Positions 24,043 through 35,760 of a DNA stretch of 64,000 bases are shown piece by piece. A model generated the notes under the pieces. It did no database searches. It saw nothing but the letters and a program-made list of their open reading frames with translations, and had not been told where the DNA came from. Each line of letters starts with the position of its first letter. Position 1 is the stretch's first letter. The translations under genes and the position numbers were made by a program. This stretch comes from Nephrocerus scutellatus (Eukaryota > Arthropoda > Insecta > Diptera > Pipunculidae): NCBI GenBank assembly GCA_947095585.1, contig OX352761.1:49340019-49404018 (forward strand), in the 5' to 3' direction.

Positions 24043-25390
24043 TTTGGGTATTTTTTTGGGCTAACCGGCTTGTCTTGAGAGCCCTGTGTTGTCGTGGTCT
24101 CAGTGGACTTTGTCGGTCTTGCTGCTGCTAGGCCATGTTTTTTGGACCGTTTAGCCTGGTCTGGTTTGGTAGTGTTTTTAGTGGTAGTTGTTGTTGGGTG
24201 ATGCCTTAGTCTTCCTGAGAGACTTGATTGCCCTGGTTTTGGTGGCGCCTTGTCGTGTACCACTTTCGCATCTGCTTTCTCCTTTTCGTGGTCTTTTTTG
24301 AGCCTGAAATAAACAGACCCGAAGAGCCAGTTGACTTTGTAATTTGAGCCTTTAAGGTTCTCAGCAATTTTTTGCGAGGCTGAGATGGTCAATTGGAGAT
24401 ACTCCTTTTCTCTGTCTTTTCTTGAGAGTATCTTCCAATCCGCATTCCTTAGCTCTCTGTTTTGGACCACTAGGCGCCTGCGAATTTTTTCATTCGGTTC
24501 GTTTCTGCTGTGAGGAAGATATACGTAAAAAATTTGATTACGTGGTATTTCTTCCTCTCCAACAATCTTTAGGCTGGCAATTGGCCATGGTGTTAGACTT
24601 GGGATAGTCTTGGTGAGCCATGTTGCCGTGTCTTCATCTGCGCAGTTCACTGATAGCCACCCATTCTTTGGTCTGCAGCCCAGGAAGTTAGGGATTATGC
24701 CATCGAGTGGGTGCTCAGCTACTGCGTTCATGATGGAGTCTTGAATTTGTGACATCTGTGCCGTCTCCAGTTTGACATCAGGAAAGCTTTGGTCGGTAAT
24801 CGCCAACCTGATGGCTTTCGTGACGTCACTGTATCGTGGCATTGTCCCAGATCCGCTTGCCACCACTTTTTCTTCGCCTTGACCCGAACCTGTATTTGCA
24901 GTGGTGTTTTGGTTACTTTTGTGGAGGTGTGCGTAGGTTTGTCTCGCTTTGGCGGGTTTTTGGGGCTGGAGTCGTCGGATCGAACTCGTTTGGTTTTCGT
25001 GTCAGTCTTCCTGTCTTTGATTTTGGTCTGGCACATAGTTAATGCCTCGTCGTGGGTGAGCCCCGATTGTTTTAGGAACGTGAGTCGCTTCCTTGCCGCC
25101 CCACTTAAGTGAAGTCTTTTTTTCTGTCTGTCCTCAAGGTCTAGACTTGTCAGTCCTTCTCTTAAGTCAGAGGTAGTCGATGTGTATATGTTGTCCGAGC
25201 ATTTTGGCACGTTGGAGCCTTGTGCAGGGACATAGTCCACGGTTATTGTCGACGAGTCTGTGCTGTCGTAGTTGTTGTTATCGTTCTCAGAGTTAGGACC
25301 TGAGTGGTCCTTGGCTTCTGAGATTGGCGCGTTTGGAGGAGCACCGCCCTCAAGATTTAAATTATTTTGTGTACTATCCATAAGTATCAT
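24036..25390 (-). pseudogene. ORF1: gag-like protein of the LOA-type element, one frameshift
   Basis: Starts with ATG at 25390 and overlaps the ORF2 start by a few bases (24036-24042). The N-terminal part is acidic and Asn/Ser-rich; a conserved segment LSGAARKRLTFLKQSGLTHD follows. A frameshift near 24890 moves the reading into the frame that holds the second half. That half has an RRM-like conserved block (TWLTKTIPSLTPWP) and a Lys/Thr/Pro-rich tail. No zinc knuckle is seen. Products of this family bind RNA; function here is inferred only from position and style. Confidence 0.75.
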
Positions 25391-25907
25391 TTTTTAGGAA
25401 AGGAAGGTCCACCACCGCAGAGCCTCTTGCTGTGGTAAGGTGCCAGTTTTGGATCGTGCTGGCCGTTCCTGCATCTGACAGGGTAAGGTCCAGTACCTCT
25501 CTCCTGATGGCGTTTATGAAGGTTGCATCATTCCCCACATTATTTATAATAATATTTTTTGTTAAGCAATAGTTTAGCAGTTGCTCACCTCTTGTGTTTG
25601 TGTCGGTGCTTCCCCAGACTGTGTGGTGAGAATTTGCATCGCATCCAATCACGAATCTCTGTCTGTGAGCTATGCAGTATTCTGCAAAGCTCTGTGTTGT
25701 TTCCGGAGGGGGGTCTTCTTCTTCTCCCGGGAAGTAGGCAGCGGCAAAATTGATGGTGCTCTTGCTTGAGTGGTCCTTGGCTTCTGAGATTGGCGCGTTT
25801 GGAGGAGCACCGCCCTCAAGATTTAAATTATTTTGTGTACTATCCATAAGTATCATTTTTTAGGAAAGGAAGGTCCACCACCGCAGAGCCTCTTGCTGTG
25901 GTAAGGT
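25391..25907 (-). repeat. Chimeric repeat of the element's own 5' end with an endonuclease patch
   Basis: In minus-strand order: 5' UTR end and ORF1 start (25907 to ~25768), then a 328-bp patch from the endonuclease (25768-25441, matching 23752-23424), then the 5' UTR end again (25440-25391), after which the normal ORF1 starts. The patch joins ORF1 residue ~30 to the endonuclease in an open frame of 160 codons, but that frame is a by-product of the rearrangement. Confidence 0.9.
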
Positions 25908-26194
25908 CACTTTAAGCCGGAGTGTACAAGGTATCCGGAGTCCCGTGCTAGCGACCAAAATCCTCATGGCCATTCATCCCTCAGCGCACGTGTCTCACCT
26001 TGAATTGAGGATTTTTTATCGAGGTTGTCTCCTCTAGATCCGTTGAATTCTGCTAGACAGGGTCACCTCTTTTCGGATGGGCACTATTGTCCCGTTCAAC
26101 GGTCTTGCAGCGAGAGTGGCTGTGTAATGCGCTTCATCGTTGCCTGCTCCCGGGGAGTCTGAGGAATCCCAGTCTTCCCAGGTTACATTAACCC

Positions 26195-26745
26195 CTGTGG
26201 GTCAATTTAGTGAGACATCTCTGGGAACTGGCCAATCCGCTTGACAGAGAACCTCCAAATTGAAGAATTTCATAAAAATAACAAAAGTTCAAACCGATGC
26301 ACAAATGCCTGTTCCCCTCTGCATTGTAATCTAACAAACTCTATTCGATAGATTATTCCTTAAGGAAGACACAGGTGTGGGTCAATTTAGTGAGACATCT
26401 CTGGTAACTGGCCAATCCGCTTGACAGAGAACCTCCAAATTGAAGAATTTCATGAAAATAACAAAAGTTCAAACCGATGCACAAATGCATCTTCCCCTCT
26501 GCATTGTAATCTAACAAACTCTTGGATTGAGGATATATTATTCCTTAAGGAAGACACAGGTGTGGGTCAATTTAGTGAGAGTGAGAGCTGGGAATTGGCC
26601 AATCTGTTTTACAGTGAACCTCCAAAATAAAAAAAAATTCATAAAAATTGCAAATGTTCACATTCATAACAAAAGCTTAATTCTGCCAGTACGGTTATAC
26701 AACATATTTTTTTTCATAGCGCATTCCTTAAGGAAGACTTGGCTA
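26195..26745 (-). repeat. Inverted copies of the 180-bp satellite
   Basis: The same satellite unit as 16300-20889 but on the opposite strand (GGGTCAATTTAGTGAGACAT, GCCAATCCGCTTGACAGAGA). About two good copies are followed by progressively decayed copies to ~26745. Confidence 0.95.
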
Positions 26746-27065
26746 TTAGTTGCCTCTGTGGAACAAAGCAAAGCAGGAACATATATTTAACAAATACAAA
26801 ATGTTTGCATTCTGTTGGATAGCATTACCCATACATACAAATATTTTGTTATTTGTTAAAAAGTGCAAATTTGTTAAAAGTGTGCAAATTAACCAATAAA
26901 GTGATAAGCTTTCGAAACCACAAACAGAATTAAACTCTAAAACTTGGGAGATATGATGGAAAATGTGAAAAGGGGTCACCAAAGGAAAGGATATTTTAAC
27001 ATAAGTATTCCGAATTTTCCGGATGAACACTTGCCGACGAAACACACTATATATATATATATATA
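26746..27065. other. Unassigned AT-rich stretch ending in a TA run
   Basis: No gene recognised; the TA run at 27047-27064 is the mariner insertion site. Confidence 0.5.
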
Positions 27066-28370
27066 ACGGGTGTTTTTTTAAGAGGTTGCCGATTTTTTTT
27101 TTGAATAAAACACATATAAAATTATGAAATGACCAAAATTTTTTTTTATTTGGTAGATAATTTTTTGGCATTTAACATTTAAACACAATTTCTGGCATAT
27201 GGCTACCACGACTATTTTTCACAAATGTCATTCTGGAGGTCCAATTTTCCAGCACTTTTTCAAGCATTTGAGGGCGTATGTCAGCAATGACACGTTGAAT
27301 ATTGGTTTCCAAAGCGTCAATCGATTGAGGTTTATCCACATAAACCAATGACTTCACGTATCCCCACAAAAAGTAATCGAGTGGCGTCAAATCGCACGAA
27401 CGCGGAAGCCAATTCACCGGACCATTTCTCGAAATAATGTTGTCGTTGAAAGTTTCTTTCAATAAGTCGATTGTTTCACGTGCTGTATGGCAAGTGGCAC
27501 CATCTTGTTGAAACCACATTTCATCCATATCCATATCTTCAAGATTTGACAACAAAAACTCATTTAACATGGTTCTGTATCGATTTCCATTCACGGTAAC
27601 GCGTCGTCCTTCCTCATTTTTAAAGAAATATGGACCGATGATCCCACCAGCCCATAGACCGCACCAAACAGTACATTTATCAGGATGCATTGGTAATTCT
27701 TGAACGGCGTGTGGATTATCTTTGCTCCAAATGCGACAATTTTGTTTGTTGACGTATCCATTTAACAAAAAATGCGCCTCACCACTGAAGAGAATTTTAC
27801 GGTAAAAAAATGGATCTTCGTTCAATTGATTTAACGACCAATCACTGAATTCACGGCGCAAACGATGGTCGTGTGGCTTTAATTCTTGCACCAATTGAAT
27901 TTTGTATGGCACCAAACCCAAATCTTTACGTAAAATTTTCCATAAAGTCGATGGACAAAGTCCAATTTGCTGAGCACGACGACGAATCGATAAATTGTCG
28001 TTTTCTTCGACACTGGCCTCAACGACAGCAATATTTTCTTCTGTACGAACTCTTCTCATTCTTGTCGGTGGCTTGGCATCCAAAAGAGTGAATGTAGACC
28101 GAAATTTGGTAATTACGTTCTTTATGGTGGTCTCTGACGGACGATTATGTGCACCATAAAATTCACGAAGTGCTCTATAAACATTTTTAATTGAACACTG
28201 ATTTTGAAAATAAATTTCCACGATTTGAAAACGTTGTTCTGGAGTTAACCTATTCATAATGATTTGCCAAACAATACTGAGTAGAAATGCCACTTTGAGC
28301 TGTCAAAACAACTGTCATAAAATAAAACGACATCTATCGGAAAAACAAACCTCCTAAAAAAACACCCTTT
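27066..28370 (-). mobile_element. DD41D (rosa-type) mariner transposon, nearly complete
   Basis: Terminal inverted repeats (ACGGGTGTTTTTTTAAGAGG at the left, GGGTGTTTTTTTAGGAGG on the other strand at the right) bracket one long transposase frame, and the element sits in TA-rich DNA. It is the parent type of the three MITEs at 10890-11818, which share both ends with it. Confidence 0.92.
27172..28257 (-). pseudogene. Mariner transposase, full-length frame but first catalytic Asp replaced by Gly
   Basis: I start it at the Met of MNRLTPEQRFQIVEIYFQN (28257), because the 12 codons upstream are in the conserved terminal region. The N-terminal half has helix-turn-helix DNA-binding segments. The catalytic core reads ILFSGEAHF (family members have Asp at the Gly), then WFQQDGATCHTAR, and CDLTPLDYFLWG. 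Forty-one residues separate the second and third Asp, i.e. DD41D, the spacing reported for rosa-type mariners. The frame of 361 residues is otherwise undamaged, so loss of the first Asp alone should make the enzyme inactive. Confidence 0.9.
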
Positions 28371-28374
28371 ATAT

Positions 28375-28461
28375 GAAGAATTAAACAAGCTTTTGTCTGG
28401 AGGTCAAGGTGGTGTTTTACCGAATATCCAGGCAGTACTTTTGCCCAAGAAGACCGAAAAG
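28375..28461 (+). pseudogene. Histone H2A C-terminal scrap
   Basis: Twenty-nine codons read EELNKLLSG, then [21 protein letters not shown], the well-known H2A C-terminal segment. Three residues of the usual VTIA stretch are missing. The copy starts immediately beside the mariner's right end, lacks the rest of H2A, and reads on into unrelated codons instead of the normal stop. It is a relic, not a working histone gene. Confidence 0.85.
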
Positions 28462-29886
28462 AAAGATTCAATTTCTGTGCGCAAAAGAGAAACTAACAAA
28501 TTACTCATATATATATGTATGTAACTATATACTCTCTTAACTCTCTTTCTCTGTCTTTTTCTCTTCACTGGACCGAACGATGATTACAGCTGACCGAATG
28601 ATAGTGGAGTTGTGTTGTAAAGTAAGTCAAGTGCAGCCAGGCAATGACCTAGATAGCCTCAGCCTATGCTTGCAAATGCATATACACTGATCGCCTTTGT
28701 TTTGGAACATTTGGACTAAAGGGACTCGTGATGATGCCTGTGTTTGTTTATTTATGGTTAGGTTTAGTCCCGATTTTTTTTTTTCATTTAGGGATATCCG
28801 ACCTCGAAGCACGGTTGCGGTAGGTTAGGTATAGCATAGGTGAACGTTTGGGTTAGTTCTCGCGTGCTATGCAAATTATTACACTCTATTAGTATAGTAT
28901 AGTTTAGTCGTATAGTATAGTTTAGTCGTCGGGCATAGATTTAATTGCAATTTTTGCGCATTTTGGGTTGGAATAAGATACTTAGTAGTTAAATGAACCT
29001 GCGCGTCGGAGTGAGTCTGCTTTTACCTGTGCTTGAGGACCACTTCTTTTCTCTTTTCCTTTTATTATATCTATCTTTTAATCACTTCTTTTATGTTCCC
29101 TTCCTCCTACTTTTTTTCCTTTTGACACGGTCCTGACACGATTCTTTTTTATGGAGAGGTGTTTCTGGTGGGTGACACGGACCACCCCACCCAAGAACTA
29201 GGCCGCTCAATCCCGAGCGTGTCTTCGTCTCCCCATCAGTAGCAAAACCGCTAGTGATAATACACACTATTTGCTTATATTTATTAAAGAGATATAAAAT
29301 AGTTCGATTGAATGGAGGACACGCAGTCCTTGGGTTAAGGGCTGGCTGGAAAAGCAATACCAGGAAGGCTTCTGCGTAAAGCTTATACGAGAATCTGCAG
29401 AACTGTAGTTATACCAAAGTTTTATAAGAACGACCCGAGAGCATTTTGATTGTTTGTGTTTGTTGGTTAAATTGTTGCCGAAAAAAAAGATACCAAAATG
29501 AGGAAAATCCGACCGCAGACCGACTTGCATTTGCATTAAGATTTTTAACAATTTAATTCAATTCAAAGAAATTCGATTTCCGCATTTCGCCAGTGAACTT
29601 TTCAGCTTCATCACCGCCTTGTCCAGCGTTTTTTTATATATAATATCCGTAAATTCTGTCATTTGGCTCTGCAATCTGTCTAACCATACGTACCTAATTC
29701 CACAGCCACTTCCTTTCAAACCTGCGGCTTTGGCACTTTTTACTCCGGAAAGCCGGTGCTCCACAGCGCTCCGCTCTGCGCGCTGCTCAACAGTTGAAAA
29801 TAATTTGCTTATTTTTTTATCAGGCCATTCTCCTTTGACTTCCCTTACATAAAAAATTTATAAAAAAAATCGAGAAACAAAAAAAA
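28462..29886. other. Unassigned intron sequence
   Basis: Contains a short TAGTATAGTATAGTTTAGTCG direct repeat near 28890-28930. A minus-strand frame at 29558-29764 (KAAGLKGSGCG, SQMTEFTDIIYKK) looks protein-like, but I cannot name it. No complete element seen. Confidence 0.4.
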
Positions 29887-30519
29887 TCTATATAAATGAA
29901 ATGCTGTTTGTTGGTAAGTGCAACACTTGAAAACGGATGGACCGATTTGGTTCATTTTTATTTTAAAATATTTATCATAGTCTGGAAAGAAAATTTGGAA
30001 AAGTTGCATGGAAAATTCGGGAAAACTGAAAGTGCTTTTTCCATGGCCGTGTTCTTGTTTGATGTCGGAGAAATCCGAGATCCGAGATATCCGATAAATC
30101 CGATAATTTTTTCTCTGGTCAGATCTGTCCGATCAAAAAAAATATCTGCTGTGTTTCAGAGAAAAGTTTTATTTTTCACCTAAAAGCTCCATAGTAGTCG
30201 ACATGTCCCATGCTTAAAGAAACAAGCAACTACAGCTGTGTAAAAATGTTCTGTATATTTTTTCAGAGTAAAAAGATCATATCCAAGAATTATCGGAGCG
30301 CAAAAAAAACGCTTCAGAGAAAACAGATTTCTTGGAGAATAAAAAAAAACACAGATATCAATTCTGACAGTTAAATTATCTCTAAGAGTGCTCCGAGATC
30401 AAAAAATAACACAACCCATAACTAACTATTCGGACACGTAATTTTTTGGTAAGAGGGTTGTCAGTAGGCGGGAGGTTAGTGTGATGGGGCCGCCGGGAAA
30501 CGCCGGGAATTTCCGCTAG
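29887..30519 (+). mobile_element. Non-autonomous Helitron-like element (candidate)
   Basis: Begins TCTATATAAATGAAATGCTG after an A and ends TTTCCGCTAG before a T, as Helitrons do. The 3' 60 bases (GGCGGGAGGT, GGGAAACGCCGGGAATTTCC) match the end of the minus-strand element at 15608-16072. No protein is encoded. Confidence 0.45.
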
Positions 30520-31959
30520 TACAAAATAAAAATGGTACACTCAAAACTGAATTTCTATCGATTGTCAAACGTCAAACAGTTGTACAGAAAAACACAAAGC
30601 GATTACGCGGTTTCTCAAAATGACAATTTTTTTTTATATACCATTTGCCGCAATCATTAGTTTAAAAAAACAACCCATAAAAATTAAAATTGTTCATCAA
30701 AATTCTCTAATCGCAGAAATTGATATGGGAGCCCCTCGATCCTGGGCCATTATTTTTTTTATTGTAGGAGAAAATCATCGAAACAGACATTTGACATCAG
30801 ATATCAAATTTAAAATTGCTCAGATCATTTTTTTCTGAGCACTTAGAGCACGCTCATACTCTGAGCAAATAAGAAACACGAGCATTTTTGTTAAGAACTC
30901 TTTGACTGCTCTGAACTAATTTATGAAAACGCGAAATGACAGAATATTGTGAAAACTTGTTGTTCTATTTGTAAATTGATATCGACAACAAAAAACAACA
31001 TCAATAAAAATACAATTCAGTAAATAAATAAGTAAGTTGAATTAAGCATAAAACATTTATGTCTCGTTTCATTTGCTGGGTTCATTTGTGCGTGAGCTAA
31101 GATTTCTCTCTCTCTCTCTCTACCACCAAAACCATGCAGCGCAGCCGACTGCGCAGCACACACCGCACACAGTCCATAAAGGGCGACGAATATCTGATGC
31201 CAGTACAGATATTTTAAAAATGTATAAGGGCCTTGCGGCCGAACCCGGGACCCGATCACTACCAAATTTTAGAAAAAGTATTGTTTATTGGGTATACACA
31301 TGTGTGTAAAATTTGAAGAAAATCGGGTAAATTTTTTATAATTTTTCAATGGGAGCCCCCCGACCCCGCAGCCCACAGGCCTCAAAATTTAATAGAAAGT
31401 GTTGTCTCCGGAAATACACATGTGTGCAAAATTTCAATAAAATCGGGCCATGGGTTAAAAATTGATCGCAAGATTCCACGACAGACGACCGACGACAGAC
31501 CCACGGGCAAGTGAAGTTAAATAGAGAATTGACAATTATATTGTGTGACTTCATTTGCAAATAGAAAATGGCTTACGTTTAACAATTTGTCACTTCTTGC
31601 GATTTCGTCCAGTCAGTTATTTTTTGGAATTTTGTCGGCGGGAATTGTGTTAAATTCGGCAATTAACTAAGCCAATATATCGAGGGTTAAATAATGAGAT
31701 ATCTTTCATTACTTTTCATCGAATAGTCAGAAACAGGACAAACGCTATAATAAAACGGACCAAAATAAAATATGACCTCAAGATTCGAGATAGCACGCGA
31801 AAAATTTTGTATTTAGATTCAAAGAGTCGAAGCTTTTGGTCGTTTGCTGTCTTGGTAAAAAGAAACTTTGCAAACTATTATTGAAAAGATGTTATCATAC
31901 TTTGCCGAAACCGTTTAGCAAATTGTTTCATCTCGTAATAATCGCTTTTCAGGTGAACT
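30520..31959. other. Unassigned intron sequence with two diverged ~150-bp repeats
   Basis: 31225-31340 and 31375-31455 share ACACATGTGTG, then AAAATTT and AAAATCGGG, so an old duplicated repeat is present. A (TC)n run lies near 31105-31122. No gene is supported. Confidence 0.45.
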
Positions 31960-32250
31960 CATGACGTGCATGACTCATTGTTGGGAGCGAAGCATTGAAA
32001 AGCTAGGTAACCAAGCGTTGTATCCTTGGATATTTCTAAGGCTTTTGATAGAGTTTGGCATGATTGTCTTATTAATAAGATTCGTGTGCTCAACTTTCAC
32101 CTCTCTCATTGCATGGTTTGAGGATTATTTATATCTATAGTATATCTTCAGCTTCACATGGGATCAATGCTGGCATGCCACAAGGGTCACCCTTGTCGCC
32201 TACACTTCCAAGAACGCATTTGGTTTATCTTAATGGAATGGTGGCTTAGT
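31960..32250 (+). pseudogene. Jockey/CR1-type reverse transcriptase fragment
   Basis: Broken plus-strand frames read SLDISKAFDRVWHDCLINKI, then a diverged segment followed by MLACHKGHPCRLHF, corresponding to the palm of a LINE RT (the last matches a MPQGSPLSPTLF-like motif). Frameshifts are frequent. It may belong to the same family as 34400-36230. Confidence 0.6.
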
Positions 32251-32309
32251 TCCTTTATGAGTACCATCATATCTGCAAGGTTGATCAGTTTGACATTCTG
32301 TTATGGAAC

Positions 32310-32540
32310 TGTGTAAGCCTTGAGGTATTGAAATCTTTTCCTGGCGATGGCGTCACGTACGAAGGTCTGCTGCCTCGTTTCCTTCGATGCCTAAATGGCC
32401 GGGAGACCACATTAGGGTGATCTTGTTGGTTTTGACCAGTTCGTTTTAGTGGCAGTAGCAGCTCCACGTTGTTTTGGAGTTGAAAACTAGGCATTTTAAT
32501 GCTAGAAGTGCGGCCTGGCTTTCGGAGATCATGTACAGAA
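32310..32540 (-). pseudogene. LOA-type RNase H fragment
   Basis: Minus-strand reading includes YMISESQAALLALK, TTWSCYCH and WSPGH, closely similar to the RNase H of the LOA element at 20891-21130. The Asp of the SDS motif is Glu here. Only ~230 bp remain. Confidence 0.7.
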
Positions 32541-32644
32541 CGAATAATGGGCTGAGAACGAATTTTTTTGCTGTGAACATATCCACAGGCCAGCAATTCT
32601 GGCGCTGAGCGAAACTCAGGTATTTGATAATTCTGATCATCATC

Positions 32645-34185
32645 ATCATATTTGGCTCCACAACCGAGGTCCGGTCCTGGCTTCACGCAAAAAGTCTCTC
32701 CACCAGTCCCGATTTCGAGCCGATGTCATCCAGTGTGGCATCCCTAAACTCTGGGCGTCCTGGTCTATGCCATCCTTCCAGCGTAGGCTTGGCCGGCCTC
32801 GCTGTCGTGTTCCATAAATCCTGTCGACATCTCGGTAACGCTAGTAGATCTCACCATTATAGAGTCTCCGGAATCGTCTTTCCTCACATACGGGGCCAAC
32901 AATTCTCCGTAAGACTTTTCTCTCGAATGCGGCTAAGAGGTCAGAATGCTTTTTGCTAAGCACCCAAGTCTCGGATCCATATGTAAGTACTGGTATAACC
33001 TTTTATATCAGCAGCTTGGATGTTATGGTTAGGTTCCTGGATTTAAAGAGTCTTGACAGACTATAGTAGGCTTTATTGGCTTTAAGCAACCGTGCGCGTA
33101 TTTCTGGTTCCATGCTGTTATCGGCTGCTATAGTTGACCCGAGATAGTTAAAGGATTGCACTATTTGACTCCACCATTTGAATTGAGGGACCAATGTTGG
33201 ATCTTCTACTCGCAGACGTGGCCACCATGTACTTTGTTTTGCTCTCATTTATGTGCAGCCCCAGATTTTGTACCGCCTGCTCTATCTGGATGAAAGCTTC
33301 CTGTAGAAATCTTCGGTTTCTACGAACGATGTCAATATTGTCTGCGTACGCCAGTATCTGAATGGTCTTATAGAGGATTGTTCCTCGCGCTGTTACGTCA
33401 GAGTCTCGGATCACGTTCTCCAACGCCAGGTTGAAGAGGATGCAGGCCAGTCTATTCCCATGTCGGAACCCGTTATAGATGTTGAATGGGCTTGATAGTG
33501 ATCCGGATATTTTTACTTGGCTTATAACATTGGTCATGGTCAATCTACATAGTCATGTCAGTTTATTTGGGATGCCGAGTTCTCTCATGACTTTATAAAG
33601 TTCTACCCTTGCTATGCGGCTTTAAAGTCTATAAATAGATGGTGTAGTGAGTTTTGAAACTCTAGACATTTTTCCATCACCTGTCGAAGGGTGTAAATCT
33701 GGTCCGTTGTTGATTTGCCTGGGTGAAGCCACACTAGTATGGACCAATGAAGACTTTAGCGTATGGGACTATCCTGTCTTGAAGGATAGAGGAGAAAATC
33801 TTATACGCGGTACTCAACAACGTTATACCACGATAATTGCTGCATTTTGTGATATCTCCTTTCTTATGTATGGGGCACAGGATGACTCTTCTGGCATAGC
33901 TTCTTCCTCCCATACTTGCACTATTATTTCATGAATTGCTTGGTGTAATGTGGGGCTCCAATTTTATCAGTTCCGCTGGGATCCCATCAGATCCCGGGGC
34001 CTTATTATTTTTGAGCCGATTTATCGCTCTGCTAACTTCGTCTATGTTTGATGGCGGCAGCATAGTATGATCTTCGGTCATTGGTGGAGCCTCCAATTCC
34101 TCAGTTAACTGCCCATTTAGCAACTCATGAAAGTGATCTTCGCTTCGCTCGGGATTAAATCTGCCTGGGTATAACTCGGTGCCAA
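32645..34185 (-). pseudogene. RTE-like LINE, RT and C-terminal part, with simple-repeat tail
   Basis: From ~34123 the reading gives NRLKNNKAPGSDGIPAELIK (finger), a diverged palm, LFNLALENVIRDSDV, the catalytic box as LAYADNIDIV (second Asp changed to Asn), and a C-terminal RNW-type tail ending in RDWWRDFLREARTGP near 32660. The 3' end is a short (ATG)n-like run at 32637-32648, as in RTE elements that end in simple repeats. Frames change several times and the endonuclease is absent. Confidence 0.75.
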
Positions 34186-34399
34186 TATTTTTCCCTTGAA
34201 GCGGACTTGCAATTTATGTCTGTAGTGATTTTGAGTTCCAAATTGAGGCAAAACCTCAATTCAGCCAATGTTCCAATCCGGAATTTAATTTTATATTGCT
34301 GAGAGTGTAGGTTCAAGGGCGTATCATTACTTTTTATATAGAAGCCCCAACCTAGACAGTGTTTCAACTCAGATCAAGTTTGATGCACTGTCTTAGTTA

Positions 34400-35760
34400 A
34401 TTTTAAGAATTGTCCCAAAATTTGAGTATCGTAAAACTGAAATCGATATTGCGGGCTATTTCAATGTACACAATTCTGGGTGGCTTCGGCATTCTGGCCG
34501 AAGGAAGTTGTGTTGAGATATTCGCTGAGATTAATCATCTTACTCAGCTTGTAAATGAGCCTACAAGAATACCTGGCATTGCAAATCCGAAAACCTTGAC
34601 TTGACTTGTACCTTACATTTCGTCCTGATAATTACTCCGTCAATGTATTATCGTATCTAGGCTCGTCAGACCATTGTGTTGTATCAGCTTATTTCTCGTT
34701 AATAAACTACGCAGTTAAAGAAAAAAACTAAAAAAAAAATAGTATGGCAATACGAGGAAGCCAATCTGGATGGCCTTAACAACTTCTTTGGGAGCATTAA
34801 CTGGTCGCTATTATTTCGCGAAAGCAACGTGGATGCCGCGGCTGATGCAATCACAAACATCGTCCTGATTGCTATGAGAGACTTTATTCCCTCCAGGAAT
34901 AAGTCTGTCAATCCAAAATAGAATAGATGGTATGACTCGTGCTGTAAAGGGGCTTCTAGGATTAGATTGGTATGCTTTCGATTTTATAAAGCAAACCCTA
35001 CTGAGGAAAACTGAAAAAACTTTAAACGAGCCAGAAATGATTGTAGTGCCCATCTTCGGCGGGTCAAATTCGCCTACGACCAAAAATTGAAGCAAAAATT
35101 TTTACAATGTCCAAAAGGTAGTAAAAATGTTTGGTCATTTGTGAAAAGAATCAAAAATACAGCCTCGTCGTCGATTCCAAAGCTCATTTTTTAATGACAT
35201 TCCAGTTGTCAGCTCTATAGACAAGGCCAATCTGTATGCTGAGCATTTTGCAGCTAGATCCACGCATCCAGATTGTGCATTGCTACCGTCTGCACCTCAG
35301 AGTATTGAACACTCTATGGGACAGATATTCATTCGTACTCGTGCAGCTGCTAGAGTTTTAAATGATCTCAACACTCACAAATCCGCTGGACCAGATGGTA
35401 TTTCCCCATTAATTCTGAAGAGGTGTTCTTCCAAGCTGGCATTACCATTGCGTAGGCTTTACCATCTATCATATTCTTCTGGAGTCTTCCCGATAAGTTG
35501 GAAAACAGCCTTTGTCCAGCCCCTAACCAAAAAAGGCGACCCGTCCTCTCCTTCTTCGTACCGACCCATAGCACTTACATCCTGTCTTTCCAAGGTCTTG
35601 CAAACGCTGATAAATTTTCAGCTCATCAAATATATTGAAGTCATCGAAATCCTTAGTGACCGGCAGTATGGATTTCGTGGGCAACGCTCTACTAGTGATT
35701 TGATTGTATTTGGTGAAAGCAAAACTGTTCACATGAGAAGTGAAGGGACGTTCCCAAACT
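34400..35760 (+). pseudogene. Jockey/CR1-type LINE: end of endonuclease and N-terminal half of RT
   Basis: 34430-34700 reads as the end of an endonuclease (HLTQLVNEPTRIPGIANPK and a SSDHCVV-like motif). After a linker with stops, 35280-35740 has the RT finger and early palm: LNTHKSAGPDGISPLILKR, SSYRPIALTSCLSKVL, DRQYGFRGQRSTSDLIVF. At about 35730 it breaks into unrelated sequence. Catalytic motifs are not preserved here. Confidence 0.7.

Larger units (their letters stand above)
20887..26190 (-). mobile_element. LOA-clade non-LTR retrotransposon, 3'-truncated, with rearranged 5' end
   Basis: A minus-strand element with gag-like ORF1 followed by ORF2 (endonuclease, RT, RNase H). Probable 5' UTR lies at 25908-26190. 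The 3' end stops abruptly inside RNase H where it meets the satellite at 20887-20890; no 3' UTR or tail is present. Satellite copies flank it in opposite orientations. ORF1 style and the presence of RNase H point to the LOA (Loa/Bilbo) group. Confidence 0.8.

Noticed and set aside
25374..25856. 160-codon frame as a real gene
   Set aside because: It joins the ORF1 start, an endonuclease piece and 5' UTR sequence; it is a rearrangement product.
28375..28461. Functional histone H2A gene
   Set aside because: Only the last 29 codons remain, with an internal loss and no normal stop.
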